64,000 nucleotides of DNA from Streptomyces caniscabiei (GCF_014930365.1 NZ_JABXWI010000001.1:445958-509957); one strand, 5' to 3'. Shown: positions 50,761 to 59,592, counted from the stretch's first letter. Notes: a model not told the origin generated them from the letters alone. A program made the numbers and translations.

Positions 50761-53067
50761 ATGAACCCCCCGACCACCCACACCGACCCCAGCGCGTTCC
50801 GCCTCCCCGACCGGCTCGCCGCGAAAGCCGACCCCGCCCTCATCGCCACCGACGAGCGGCACTTCGCGGCGCTCGCCACCTGTCTCGCCCAGTCGATCGC
50901 CGAGGTCTCCGCCCAACTCGACGCCGCACGGCGGGCCCCCGGCGGCCTGGGCCGGCACGCCATGGACCGCGACACGGAGATCCACCGCCTGACCGCCCGT
51001 CTGCGCACGCTGCGCCGCTTCGGCCTGGACCTGTGCCTCGGCCGCATGGTGACGGAGGACGACCCGGAGACCCCCGTCTACGTCGGCCGCCTCGGCCTCA
51101 CCGACAGCACCACGGGCCGCCGCCTGCTGGTCGACTGGCGCTCCCCCGCCGCCGAACCCTTCTTCGGCGCGACCCACGCCAACCCGATGGGCCTCACCAG
51201 CCGCCGCCGCTACCGCTGGACGAACAGCCGGATCAGCGACTACTGGGACGAGATCTTCTCCCCGTCCGCACTCGACAGCCTCACCGACGGCCACCGCCGG
51301 ACCGCCGCCCTTGACGACCAGTCCGCGTTCATCGCCAGCCTGGGCGCCAACAGGTCGGAGCGCATGCGGGACGTCCTCGGCACCATCCAGGCCGACCAGG
51401 ACGCCATCATCCGCGCGAGTTCCCGGGGCGCGCTGGTCGTGGACGGCGGCCCCGGCACCGGCAAGACGGTCGTCGCCCTGCACCGCTCGGCGTACCTCCT
51501 CCACTCCGATCCCCGGCTGGGCCACCGCCGGGGCGGCGTCCTCTTCGTCGGCCCGCACCGCCCGTACCTCTCCTACGTCGCCGACGTCCTGCCCAGCCTC
51601 GGCGAGGAGGGCGTACAGACGTGCATCCTGCGGGACCTGGTCGAGGAGGGGGCGGCGGCTGCCGTCGAGCCCGACCCGGAGGTGGCCCGTCTGAAGTCGT
51701 CCGCGGCGCTGGTGGGCGGTATCGAGAAGGCCGTCCGCTTCTACGAGGAACCGCCGGCCGAGGGCATGACGGTCACGACGCCCTGGTCCGACATCCGGCT
51801 GAGTCCCGCCGACTGGTCGGCGGCCTTCGACGCGGCGGAGCCGGGCACCCCGCACAACGAGGCCCGCCACCAGGTCTGGGAGGAGCTGCTCACGATCCTC
51901 ACGGACAAGTACGAGGCGGAGGCCGCCGCCCGCCCCGACGGGGACCCCGATGCCGAGACGGCCGTACCGCCCGCCCTCCTGCGCAAGGCGCTCCTCCAGA
52001 ACAGGGACCTGGTCACGACCTTCAACCGGGCCTGGCCGCTCCTGGAGGCGGCGGACCTGGTGGGAGACCTGTGGACGGTGCCGGCGTATCTGCGGCTGTG
52101 CGCCCCGTGGCTGACCCGTGACGAGGTGCGGCGCCTCCAGCGTGCGGACCCGCAGGCCTGGACGACCTCCGACCTCCCCCTCCTCGACGCCGCCCGCGGG
52201 CGCCTCGGCGACCCGGAGACGGCCCGCCGCAAGCGCCGCCACGCGGCCACCCTCGCCGCCCAGCGCGAGCGGATGACCCAGGTCGTGGACAACCTCGTCG
52301 AGGCGGTCGCCAACTCCGGCGCCGACGGTGACGACGGCGAGGGCCTGGTGACGATGCTGCGCGGCGAGGACGCCCAGGTGAGCCTGGTCGACGACTCCGA
52401 ACTCGTCACCGCGGACCCGGACCTGCTGGCGGGCCCGTTCGCCCACATCGTCGTGGACGAGGCGCAGGAACTGACGGACGCGGAGTGGCAGATGCTGCTG
52501 CGGCGCTGCCCGTCCCGCAGCTTCACGATCGTCGGCGACCGCGCCCAGGCCCGGCACGGCTTCACGGAGTCCTGGCAGGAGCGCCTGAACCGGGTGGGCC
52601 TGGACCGCATCACACAGGCCGCCCTCACCATCAACTACCGCACCCCGGAAGAGATCATGACGGAGGCGGAACCGGTCATCCGAGCCGCGCTCCCCGACGC
52701 GAACGTCCCGACGTCCATCCGCAGCAACGGCGTCCCGGTCGAACGCACCCGCACCTCGGACGTGGAGAAGGCACTCGGCTCCGTCCTGGACACCTGGCTG
52801 TCCGCCGACCCGGACGGAACCGCGTGCGTGATCACCGCGCCGGACTTCGCGGAGCGCGTCCGCCCGACGCCCGGTTCCGGGGCGACGCGTGTCCCTCCGA
52901 CCCCCCGAGTCCGCCACCTCACTCCGGAACTCTCGAAGGGCCTCGAATTCGACCTCGTGGTCCTCGTCGACCCGGAGACCTTCGGCGAGGGCGTCGAGGG
53001 AGCGGTGGACCACTACGTGGCCATGACCCGGGCGACGCAGCGGCTGGTGATCCTCACGACCGCCTGA
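50761..53067 (+). CDS. helR: HelR-type RNA-polymerase-recycling ATPase (rifamycin resistance)
   Basis: A 768-residue superfamily 1 helicase-like ATPase of the HelD/HelR kind. N-terminal coiled-coil (about 25-85, LATCLAQSIAEVSAQLDAARR), then the conserved YVGRLGL, WRSPAAEPF and RRRYRW segments that touch RNA polymerase. ATPase core: Walker A VVDGGPGTGKTVVALHR (about 230), FVGPHRPYLSYV, Walker B region VVDEAQELTDAEWQML, motif III VGDRAQ and motif VI VAMTRATQRLVI. HelR protects RNA polymerase from rifamycins by displacing the drug and releasing stalled polymerase. ATG 50761 is preferred (GGAG with 8-bp spacing) over 50740. Gene context (RAE motif, glycosyltransferase) supports the assignment. 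Confidence 0.85.
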   Translation: MNPPTTHTDPSAFRLPDRLAAKADPALIATDERHFAALATCLAQSIAEVSAQLDAARRAPGGLGRHAMDRDTEIHRLTARLRTLRRFGLDLCLGRMVTEDDPETPVYVGRLGLTDSTTGRRLLVDWRSPAAEPFFGATHANPMGLTSRRRYRWTNSRISDYWDEIFSPSALDSLTDGHRRTAALDDQSAFIASLGANRSERMRDVLGTIQADQDAIIRASSRGALVVDGGPGTGKTVVALHRSAYLLHSDPRLGHRRGGVLFVGPHRPYLSYVADVLPSLGEEGVQTCILRDLVEEGAAAAVEPDPEVARLKSSAALVGGIEKAVRFYEEPPAEGMTVTTPWSDIRLSPADWSAAFDAAEPGTPHNEARHQVWEELLTILTDKYEAEAAARPDGDPDAETAVPPALLRKALLQNRDLVTTFNRAWPLLEAADLVGDLWTVPAYLRLCAPWLTRDEVRRLQRADPQAWTTSDLPLLDAARGRLGDPETARRKRRHAATLAAQRERMTQVVDNLVEAVANSGADGDDGEGLVTMLRGEDAQVSLVDDSELVTADPDLLAGPFAHIVVDEAQELTDAEWQMLLRRCPSRSFTIVGDRAQARHGFTESWQERLNRVGLDRITQAALTINYRTPEEIMTEAEPVIRAALPDANVPTSIRSNGVPVERTRTSDVEKALGSVLDTWLSADPDGTACVITAPDFAERVRPTPGSGATRVPPTPRVRHLTPELSKGLEFDLVVLVDPETFGEGVEGAVDHYVAMTRATQRLVILTTA

Positions 53068-53076
53068 GCCCGGGGT

Positions 53077-53634
53077 TCATCCGCCGCGGGCGGCCCCCTC
53101 CGGCCAGACGACGTCCACGGGAATCCCGGCCGCCCGCGCCTCCAGCACGGCATCGGCGGTGCCACCGCCCTTGCCGGTGGGCGGCGTTCCGTCCCAGACG
53201 GCCACGAGGCGGTCGGCCCGTTCGATCAGTACGGTGTTGGCGGCCTCGTAGGCCGGGCGGGCGGCCGTCTCGTAGGGGAGCCGGACGACCTCCCCGGCGG
53301 CCTCGACGAGCCGGTCGTACGAGGCCCCGTGCTCGGGTTCGACCGTGCGCCGGCGGTAGTCGCGCGAGGGCACGACGACGATCAGCCGCCCGCCGAGACC
53401 GAGCACGGCCTCGGCGAAGAGCGTGTCGGCCCCCTTGGCGATGCAGGACACCCCGACGAGGGAGGCGCCGGGGTCACCGGAGCCGTTCGGGCCGGCGGCC
53501 GCGGCGTACGGTCCGAGCAGCTCGGCCAGGGCCCGCCGCACCAGTGGGACGGTGTGCTCGGTCAGGTCCAGATGCCCGGTCACCGCGATGGCTGTCTGCC
53601 GTCGCGAGGCCGGGACACCCCTGGAGATGGTCAT
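53077..53634 (-). CDS. SLOG-like nucleotide-binding protein
   Basis: A 185-residue Rossmann-like protein. The N-terminal IAVTGHLDLTE resembles the GHxxL-type start of SLOG/DprA-like proteins; further motifs are VSCIAKGADTLFAEAV and YEAANTVLIERADRLVAVWDG, the pattern of nucleotide or base-binding folds that sense signal nucleotides. It lies 30 bp downstream of the XRE-type regulator gene and on the same strand, so the two may act together. No catalytic residue set is certain. Confidence 0.7.
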   Translation of the reverse strand: MTISRGVPASRRQTAIAVTGHLDLTEHTVPLVRRALAELLGPYAAAAGPNGSGDPGASLVGVSCIAKGADTLFAEAVLGLGGRLIVVVPSRDYRRRTVEPEHGASYDRLVEAAGEVVRLPYETAARPAYEAANTVLIERADRLVAVWDGTPPTGKGGGTADAVLEARAAGIPVDVVWPEGAARGG

Positions 53635-53664
53635 GAAACGATCACGCCTCCTCGTACGGTGGAT

Positions 53665-54999
53665 CTATCGGCCGTCGAGCGGCACCCAGGCCCGCTCTCC
53701 CGCGTCGTTCGTGCCGTACCAGTAGTGCGGCATGCCCTTGATGCCGGTGGTGTGGAACGGGCGGCCGTGGTCGTCGATGCGGATCGTGCCCGCGCGGCCC
53801 TGGGAGGACCAGTCGAGTTCGAGGTACCAGCGGGCGTCGTAGGTCTGGGTCGTCGCGTCGACGTCCAGCACCTCCGGGTCCTCGGCGGAGACGCGCAAGG
53901 GGAAGCGTACGGCCGGGATGACGCGCCCGCCCTCGGCACCGTTCGCGCCGTCCTCCGGCCGGGCGGCGGGGCGGTCCTCGTCGAGGTCCACGGTGAAGCG
54001 GCGGGGCGTGAGATCGCTGCCGCAGCCCTGGCCCATGGAGTAGGCGTTCCCGTCGACGGGCGCGCCACGGCTGACGACACGGACGTGGAGCGCCTCCAGG
54101 ACCACCGCCGCGGACGACCGCCCCTGCACCGAGATCCGCACCTTCGTCTGCCGCCCGTGCACCGCGCCCTGCGACGACGCCCACGCCTCGGCGTCCTGCT
54201 GGAGCGGCGGCGGAGGCACCCGCGCGGTCGGCTTGTCGATGACGTAGTCGTGGTCGCAGCCCTTGTCCCAGACGAGGGCGTCGACGTTCCAGGTGAGGGG
54301 CAGGTCGGCGGCCGCCGTCTCCGACGGCCGCGTGGCCGGTGGTTTCGTCGAGCGGCCGGGCGCGCCGGGGGCGGTGGTCCGAGGGGCGGCGGAGCGGGAG
54401 GCGTCCGCCTCGGAGGAGTTGTCGTCCGACAGGGCGGACAGAGTCGCGGCGGTGATGACGAGCAGGGCGCAGGTGGCGGCGACCGCCAGGACGCGGCGGC
54501 GACGACGGCGACGAAGGGGGTCGGCGACCGTGGGGTCGGCGACCTTGGGGTCAGCGACTGTGCGGTCGGCGACTGTGGGGTCGACGTCCCGATCGCTGTC
54601 CCCGTTTCCGTCGCCGGCCGTGTCCGGTGTGGGTGTGGGTGTGGGTGTGCGTGCGGGAAGCCCTTCCTGTACCGGCGGCACTGGCAGCACGGCCTCCGCT
54701 GCTTCCGCTGTCTCCGCTGCCTCCGGTGCAACGGCCGTACGCACCCGCTGGCGGGCCGCCACCGCCGACAGCCACAGCCGGTGCAGTTCGAGCCGCTCCT
54801 CGGGGGTCGCCCCGCAGAAGGTCGCGAGCCGCTCGACGGGCGCGAAGTCCTTCGGCACGCCCTCGCCCGCGCAGTAGCGGTGCAGCGTGGAGACGTTCAT
54901 GTCGAGTCGGCGGGCGAGGGCGCCGTAACTCAGGTCGGTGGTGTCCTTGAGCCGGCGCAGCTCCGCCGCGAACTCCTCCGCATCGTCCCGAATCGACAT
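53665..54999 (-). CDS. XRE-type helix-turn-helix protein with membrane helix and extracytoplasmic domain
   Basis: A 444-residue membrane-spanning regulator. Residues 1-75 are an XRE helix-turn-helix (LSYGALARRLDMNVSTLHRY). A low-complexity stretch follows (about 95-160) with repeated (V/R)ADPT units, then an arginine-rich stop (RRRRRRRR), one membrane helix (VLAVAATCALLVITAATLS) and a roughly 220-residue outer domain with two cysteines and beta-rich sequence. Such proteins are common in Streptomyces and may link wall signals to gene control. It precedes the SLOG-like gene. Confidence 0.83.
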   Translation of the reverse strand: MSIRDDAEEFAAELRRLKDTTDLSYGALARRLDMNVSTLHRYCAGEGVPKDFAPVERLATFCGATPEERLELHRLWLSAVAARQRVRTAVAPEAAETAEAAEAVLPVPPVQEGLPARTPTPTPTPDTAGDGNGDSDRDVDPTVADRTVADPKVADPTVADPLRRRRRRRVLAVAATCALLVITAATLSALSDDNSSEADASRSAAPRTTAPGAPGRSTKPPATRPSETAAADLPLTWNVDALVWDKGCDHDYVIDKPTARVPPPPLQQDAEAWASSQGAVHGRQTKVRISVQGRSSAAVVLEALHVRVVSRGAPVDGNAYSMGQGCGSDLTPRRFTVDLDEDRPAARPEDGANGAEGGRVIPAVRFPLRVSAEDPEVLDVDATTQTYDARWYLELDWSSQGRAGTIRIDDHGRPFHTTGIKGMPHYWYGTNDAGERAWVPLDGR

Positions 55000-55154
55000 C
55001 GTTCCCCTGTCGTCCGCCCGCGATTCCGCATCCCAGGCCCTGATATCACTGCACGTCAGGTGAGCGGGGATGGTTCCGTCATGGCCGGAAGGACGGCAGG
55101 GGAACGGGTTGGGCGGAGGGCAGGGGCCTCGACCGGGCGGGACGGGCTCGGCCG

Positions 55155-55700
55155 TCAGTGGGCGCTCTTGGTGGCGATGTCGGAGACGTGGTTGTACCGC
55201 TCGACGAGCACGTAGAGCTTGCTCTTCTTCAGGGTCCTCCCACTGCCGAAGGTGAGCGTAACGGTGACCTCGTGGGCGTGCCCCATGCTGCCGTTGTCGG
55301 TCACCGTCCACCGCGCCGGGATGTTCTGGGCCCGCAGGACGCCGTCCGCCCCGTTCTTCTTCTCCCAGGCGGCCAGACGCTTGGCGAAGTCGGGCGTCAG
55401 GTAGTGCTTGCGGAGCGCCTTGGCCAGCGCGGCGTCCGGGTCGGCGTAGTCGCCCTTCGCGTCGATGTACGCGCCGTAGAAGTCGGCGACGCGGGTCACC
55501 ACGTTGCCGGGCGTGCCGGTGACGGACTTCGGCGCGGCGACGGCCGTCGTCGAGGCGGTGGTGGGCGCCTTCGCGACGGTCTGGACGGACGCCTGCGCCG
55601 GCCCCTGCGCCGACACACCGAGTCCGACAGCCAGGACGAGACCGGCGGCGGCCGCGCGGAGGCTGCTCGAACGGCGGCGTGCGGGGGACTTCCTGTTCAT
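55155..55700 (-). CDS. Secreted protein of unknown function
   Basis: A 181-residue exported protein: signal peptide (about 1-37), a Thr/Ala-rich linker, then a small domain of about 120 residues (VADFYGAYIDAKGDYADPDAAL, YLTPDFAKRLAAWE, GHAHEVTVTLTFGSG) resembling SnoaL/DUF3828-type alpha+beta folds. No known active site. ATG 55700 is preferred for the signal peptide. It has its own upstream region with no clear promoter. Confidence 0.75.
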   Translation of the reverse strand: MNRKSPARRRSSSLRAAAAGLVLAVGLGVSAQGPAQASVQTVAKAPTTASTTAVAAPKSVTGTPGNVVTRVADFYGAYIDAKGDYADPDAALAKALRKHYLTPDFAKRLAAWEKKNGADGVLRAQNIPARWTVTDNGSMGHAHEVTVTLTFGSGRTLKKSKLYVLVERYNHVSDIATKSAH

Positions 55701-56005
55701 GTGCGTCTTCTTTCTCTGACTCTGATCAGTAAGGGGTTCGCCAGGCGTTCGGACAGTCCCGGCCGGGGCGACACCCAGAGCTTCGGGGACGCCGGGGACC
55801 CGCCACAACGGCTGCCGCCCCGTTCCCGGCGGCAGAACGGTCCCACCCTTGTTGACCTGCGGAGAAAGGGAGTGGGGGAATGCTCGGGAATGCCTGGGAT
55901 GCCTGAGACGCCGCCGCTCGGCCGCGCGCCTGTCCCCCACATGGGCTCACGGGCTCACGGGCTCACGAGGCTCGGGGTCTCGCGGGCTCTCCCGGCTCTC
56001 GGGGG
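55701..56005. other. 305-bp gap with a short GGGCTCAC repeat
   Basis: No gene. Near 55943-55967 GGGCTCAC repeats three times and degenerates into GGCTC/CTCGG units to about 56010. A smaller repeat GGGAATGCCTGGGATGCC lies near 55890. No promoter pair is obvious. It separates a secreted-protein gene from a symporter gene, both leftward. Confidence 0.6.
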
Positions 56006-56881
56006 TCAGCCCACGGTCGAGGGGTCCCCTGCGCGCGTCCGGGTGATGGCGTAGCCGAAGGCCGTCGCCAGGACGTACATGAGAACCGAGTACACGGCGC
56101 TGGGGATGGCCACCTCGGTGCTGTCGAGGATGCTCAGCGCGATGGTGAGGGCCACCGTCGTGTTGTGGATCCCCACCTCCATGGCACTGGCGACGGCCTG
56201 CGGCTCGTCGAGGCGAAGGGCTCTGGCACCGCCGTAGCCGATGACGAGGCTCGCGAGGCAGAAGATGCCGGTCACCAGGCCGACCTGGCGAAGGTAGTCC
56301 GTGAGGTTCTCCCGCTCTCCCAACAGCGCCACCAGGGACACCGCGACCAGGACGGCGATGGAGAACACCCGGACCGGACGGTCCGCGCGGGCGGCGAGTT
56401 CCGCGGAGCGTCTCCTGACGAGCATGCCGAGCCCGACGGGGACGAGCACGATGGCGATCACCTGCAACACTTTCCCGAATTGCAGTCCCAGGTCGCCCTC
56501 GGCATCGAAGTGACTGATGGCCAGGTTGGTGATGAGAGGAATGGTGACGGCCGCCAGCACGGAGTTGATCGCGGTGAGGGTGATGTTGAACGCCACGTCC
56601 CCGCGGAAGAGGTGGCTGAAGAGATTGGCGGTGGTACCGCCCGGGGACGCGGCCAGCAGCATCACGCCCACGGCGAGCAGCGGGTCCACGTCGAACATCT
56701 CGACCAACCCGAAGGCGAGCAGCGGCAGCACCACGATCTGCACGGTCAGTGCGAAGACGACCGCTTTCGGGGAACGGGCCACACGCCTGAAGTCATCGGT
56801 GGTGAGCGAGAGCCCGAGACCGAACATGATGATGGCGAGCGCGACGGGCAGACCGGCCGTGATCAGCGCTGAATCCTTCAT
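56006..56881 (-). CDS. Bile acid:sodium symporter (BASS) family transporter
   Basis: A 291-residue inner-membrane transporter with nine or ten predicted helices. The BASS/ASBT motifs are visible: FGLGLSLTTDDFRRV, MLLAASPGGTTANLFSHLFRG, FNITLTAINSVLA and VGIHNTTVALTIALS. The family moves organic anions such as bile acids, sulfoconjugates, pantoate or pyruvate with sodium; its substrate here is unknown. ATG 56881 has a GGGAG site 8 bp upstream. The C-terminal stretch includes a short polar tail. Confidence 0.88.
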   Translation of the reverse strand: MKDSALITAGLPVALAIIMFGLGLSLTTDDFRRVARSPKAVVFALTVQIVVLPLLAFGLVEMFDVDPLLAVGVMLLAASPGGTTANLFSHLFRGDVAFNITLTAINSVLAAVTIPLITNLAISHFDAEGDLGLQFGKVLQVIAIVLVPVGLGMLVRRRSAELAARADRPVRVFSIAVLVAVSLVALLGERENLTDYLRQVGLVTGIFCLASLVIGYGGARALRLDEPQAVASAMEVGIHNTTVALTIALSILDSTEVAIPSAVYSVLMYVLATAFGYAITRTRAGDPSTVG

Positions 56882-57084
56882 GCCGCACGCTCCCTGGATG
56901 ACGGCATGAAGGCAGGAGAAACCGCGAGACCTGCCGCACGGCCCGTAGGTCGCCACAGTGAAGCAGTACGGAGCCGCTGTTACAAGAATCTGAGCTGGTC
57001 AGCGTGACCGCGGAACGAGAACCCTGACGTCGTACAACGGCGCATGCGAAAACGGCAGTTGCTCCCCCACCTCCGCACCCTGCC

Positions 57085-57306
57085 TCATGCCTCCGCGGCG
57101 TCCTCCGCCTCCCAGCGCAGCAGGTCGCCCGGCTGGCACTGGAGCACCTCGCAGAGCGCGGCGAGCGTCGCGAAGCGCACGGCCTTGGCGCGGCCGTTCT
57201 TGAGCACCGCCAGGTTGGCGGGGGTGATGCCGACGCGGTCCGCCAGCTCGCCCACCGACATCTTGCGCCTCGCCAGCATCACGTCGATGTCGACGGCGAT
57301 CGGCAT
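57085..57306 (-). CDS. XRE-family helix-turn-helix regulator (YozG-like)
   Basis: A 73-residue single-domain regulator. The helix-turn-helix reads MSVGELADRVGITPANLAVLKNG; the tail EVLQCQPGDLLRW is characteristic of the YozG group. It overlaps the end of the DUF2975 membrane-protein gene (TGATG), so it is translationally coupled. It probably represses this two-gene operon from the palindromes upstream of it. Confidence 0.9.
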   Translation of the reverse strand: MPIAVDIDVMLARRKMSVGELADRVGITPANLAVLKNGRAKAVRFATLAALCEVLQCQPGDLLRWEAEDAAEA

Positions 57307-57797
57307 CAGATCACCTCGTCCAGCTCGGCCTGCATCTGCGACGCCTCGACGTCGCGCGCGACGGCCTGGGCGAGCAGCATCCGAAGGACGAGGACGATGA
57401 GCGCAACCCCCAGGATGGCCACGCCGACCCCGCCCATGATGACGGTGACGCCCGGGTCGTCCCGCTGGCCGGGCGCGTTGACGGCCGTGACCACGAACCA
57501 CAGGAGGGCAGCCCCGACGATCGCGCCGATCACCCCGTCCACGTACCGGAAGGCGGCGTGGGAGAAGACGGTTCCGCGTCGCACCATCGTCACCAGCCGC
57601 CATACGCAGATCAGGGCGACCTGGGCCGACACCATGCCGAGGGTTGTGATCACCCGTAGCGCGGTCAGCGGGAGCGAGCCGTCCTCCGGGTCGTTCCCGC
57701 TGACCAGCGTCCACACCATCAGGGCCTGCACGAACACGGTGCCGACAAGCACCACCGCGAGCACGGCGCGCAGCGCACGCACGGTCAGCTTTCCCAT
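57306..57797 (-). CDS. DUF2975 membrane protein
   Basis: A 163-residue protein with four membrane helices (VLVGTVFVQALMVWTLV, VSAQVALICVWRLVTMV, GAIVGAALLWFVVTAV, LGVALIVLVLRMLLAQ). DUF2975 proteins are regularly encoded next to a YozG-like regulator, as here, and their function is unknown. Start ATG 57797 lies 10 bp after a palindrome in the leader. Confidence 0.9.
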   Translation of the reverse strand: MGKLTVRALRAVLAVVLVGTVFVQALMVWTLVSGNDPEDGSLPLTALRVITTLGMVSAQVALICVWRLVTMVRRGTVFSHAAFRYVDGVIGAIVGAALLWFVVTAVNAPGQRDDPGVTVIMGGVGVAILGVALIVLVLRMLLAQAVARDVEASQMQAELDEVI

Positions 57798-57806
57798 GAC
57801 TCACCA

Positions 57807-57848
57807 TCCCATCGAAGCACGATGGGAATCTATCGAGATTCGATAGAT
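57807..57848. promoter_or_regulatory. Two adjacent operator palindromes of the DUF2975/HTH operon
   Basis: TCCCATCG-AAGCA-CGATGGGA (57807-57827) and ATCTATCGA-GAT-TCGATAGAT (57828-57848) are perfect palindromes that abut each other just upstream of the DUF2975 start. The second closely resembles known YozG-type sites. They probably bind the small regulator of the same operon. The purine-rich stretch 57849-58069 shows nothing else. Confidence 0.65.
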
Positions 57849-58069
57849 GAAGCAAGGGCTGGGAGGAGGGGAGGGGGAGGGGCGAGGCCTGCCGCTCATG
57901 GGCGGCGGCGAGGGGTCGGGCCAGGCGTACGAGCTGGGTCTACCTCGATCCCACCGTGGGAGGCGGGCAGAGGAGGGCGGAGGGCATGCGCCCCTGGGGC
58001 GTGGGCCCGGAGGATGCGGAGCGTGCCCAGCGAGGCTTCACTCCGTTCGCGGCGTATGCACACGTCGGC

Positions 58070-58438
58070 TCAGCCGCGGTCGTGGAGGGTCACCTGGTAG
58101 CCGTCGGGGTCCGCGAACGTGAAGGTGCGGCCGAACGGGCCGTCGACGGGCGCCGAGACGATCGTCACGCCGGCGGCGGCGAGCGCGTCGTGGATGTCCT
58201 GCGCGTCGGGGGCGTGCAGCCACAGCGCCATCCCCTGGCCCGGCTGGGCGATCGCGTCCAGGTCGACGCCCTCGACCACCTCGCGGACGGCGAACGCGAT
58301 CGGCTTGGTGTCGAACACGACCGCGTGCGGCGGCCCTGCGTCGGAGCGCTTCAGGCCCAGGTACCGCTCATAGAAAAGGGCAGAGCGCTCCAGGTCGCGC
58401 ACCTGGAGGGAAATGAAATCGGGTCCGGTCACAGCCAC
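58070..58438 (-). CDS. Glyoxalase/VOC-fold protein
   Basis: A 122-residue VOC protein. Two modules are visible: FISLQVRDLERSALFYERYLGL and GVTIVSAPVDGPFGRTFTFADPDGYQVTLHD. The cavity acid and histidine positions for metal binding are only partly present, so a binding or antibiotic-sequestering role is possible. GTG 58438 is chosen, with GGAG 9 bp upstream. It is divergent from a MarR-type regulator across two operators. Confidence 0.85.
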   Translation of the reverse strand: MAVTGPDFISLQVRDLERSALFYERYLGLKRSDAGPPHAVVFDTKPIAFAVREVVEGVDLDAIAQPGQGMALWLHAPDAQDIHDALAAAGVTIVSAPVDGPFGRTFTFADPDGYQVTLHDRG

Positions 58439-58473
58439 GATCTTTGACTCCTCATCGCATCGCATCGGACGGT

Positions 58474-58524
58474 GATGCATGTCAGCTTCCTGACATGCAT
58501 CACCGTATGTCAGACTTCTGACAT
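58474..58524. promoter_or_regulatory. Two MarR-type operators between VOC and MarR genes
   Basis: Site 1: GATGCATGTCAG (58474-58485), CTTC, CTGACATGCATC (58490-58501), a perfect 12-bp-arm palindrome. Site 2: ATGTCAG (58507-58513), ACTT, CTGACAT (58518-58524), which overlaps the MarR start codon. Both share TGTCAG-N4-CTGACA, so they are the likely binding sites of the MarR protein, controlling itself and the VOC gene. Confidence 0.75.
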
Positions 58525-58984
58525 GAGTCAAGGTGAGCCCGGAATCGAGCTGGACACGTCGCTGGGGTACATGCTGAAAGCGGCCGCGAGCGCCCTGCAC
58601 TCCGCGCTGGAGGCCGTGCTGAAGCCGCTGGGCATGACCATCACCCACTACTCCTGCCTGGAGCTGCTCGCCCAGCGACCGGGCCTGTCCAACTCCGAGC
58701 TGGCCCGCGGCACCTTCGTCACCCGGCAGTCGATGAACGTGCTCCTGCAAGCACTCGAACGTCAGGGACTCGTCGTCCGCCCCGCACAGGCACCCGTCGG
58801 CAGGGCCCTGCCCACCGAGCTGACCGACCTCGGGCGCGACCAGCTGAAGGTGGCGAGCGCCGCGGTCCGCCGCGTCGAGCAGGCCATGCTGGCCAACCTC
58901 GATGCCGGCGAACAGGAGCAGATGCGGCGCCTGCTCAGCACGTGCATCGCCTCACTGACCGAACCGCCCGCGCCGACGACATGA
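58523..58984 (+). CDS. MarR-family regulator
   Basis: A 153-residue winged helix protein. Dimerisation helices flank the winged helix-turn-helix: ITHYSCLELLAQRPGLSNSELARGT, VTRQSMNVLLQALERQGLVVR and the wing GRALPTELT. It probably responds to an aromatic or antibiotic-like ligand and represses the divergent VOC gene. ATG 58523 lies inside operator site 2. Confidence 0.88.
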   Translation: MSQGEPGIELDTSLGYMLKAAASALHSALEAVLKPLGMTITHYSCLELLAQRPGLSNSELARGTFVTRQSMNVLLQALERQGLVVRPAQAPVGRALPTELTDLGRDQLKVASAAVRRVEQAMLANLDAGEQEQMRRLLSTCIASLTEPPAPTT

Positions 58985-59100
58985 CTTCTCCGGCGCCCAC
59001 ACCTCAGCGGTAGGGCAGCCCCACCGCACCCGCCCCCGGGCAGGCACCTCACCTGTGCGAGGACGAGCTCCTTGTCACCGCTCCACGGCCGGAGCAGCGG

Positions 59101-59592
59101 ATGATGGCCGGTATGCGCATCCGTATCGACGCCGTCGACCTGCCCGGCCGCACCTGCCCGGCCCCCGCCGACAGGAACGTCCCCGCCTACGGCAACGTCC
59201 ACGTCGCGGTGCAGCGCCGCGGCCGTCCGGCCGAACTCCTGGAGCCGCAGCCCGGTGACGCCGCGTCCGCCACCTGGACCCTGGAGTGCAGCGCGACCAC
59301 CTCGCCGACCGGCACCGAGGTGAAAGGCCCGTACATACAGGACCGCTTCGGCCTCCGGTTCATCTACCTGTCATGGGGCACGGTCGACGACTCGGGCGCC
59401 TTCACCATGTTCCGCCGCGCCAAGCTCATGCTCGACGCCGTCCCCGCCGACACACTCGCCGCCGCCGCACGCGACGGCCTGCTGGTCGGACACCTCGGCC
59501 TGACCGATCCGCACGGCAACCCCCTGTACGCGCGCGTCACGCCCCCACACATCACCTGGACCGCCGAGGCCGCCGGCCAGGGCCTGTCCTGA
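59101..59592 (+). CDS. DUF5990 family protein
   Basis: A 163-residue protein whose start MRIRIDAVDLPGRTC, CSATTSPTGTEVKGPYIQD and LSWGTVDDSGAFTMFRRAKLML are characteristic of the uncharacterised DUF5990 family of actinobacteria. A cysteine in the first segment and another in WTLECS are conserved-looking. ATG 59101 has GGAG 7 bp upstream; ATG 59113 is the family's usual start. Function unknown. Confidence 0.8.
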   Translation: MMAGMRIRIDAVDLPGRTCPAPADRNVPAYGNVHVAVQRRGRPAELLEPQPGDAASATWTLECSATTSPTGTEVKGPYIQDRFGLRFIYLSWGTVDDSGAFTMFRRAKLMLDAVPADTLAAAARDGLLVGHLGLTDPHGNPLYARVTPPHITWTAEAAGQGLS

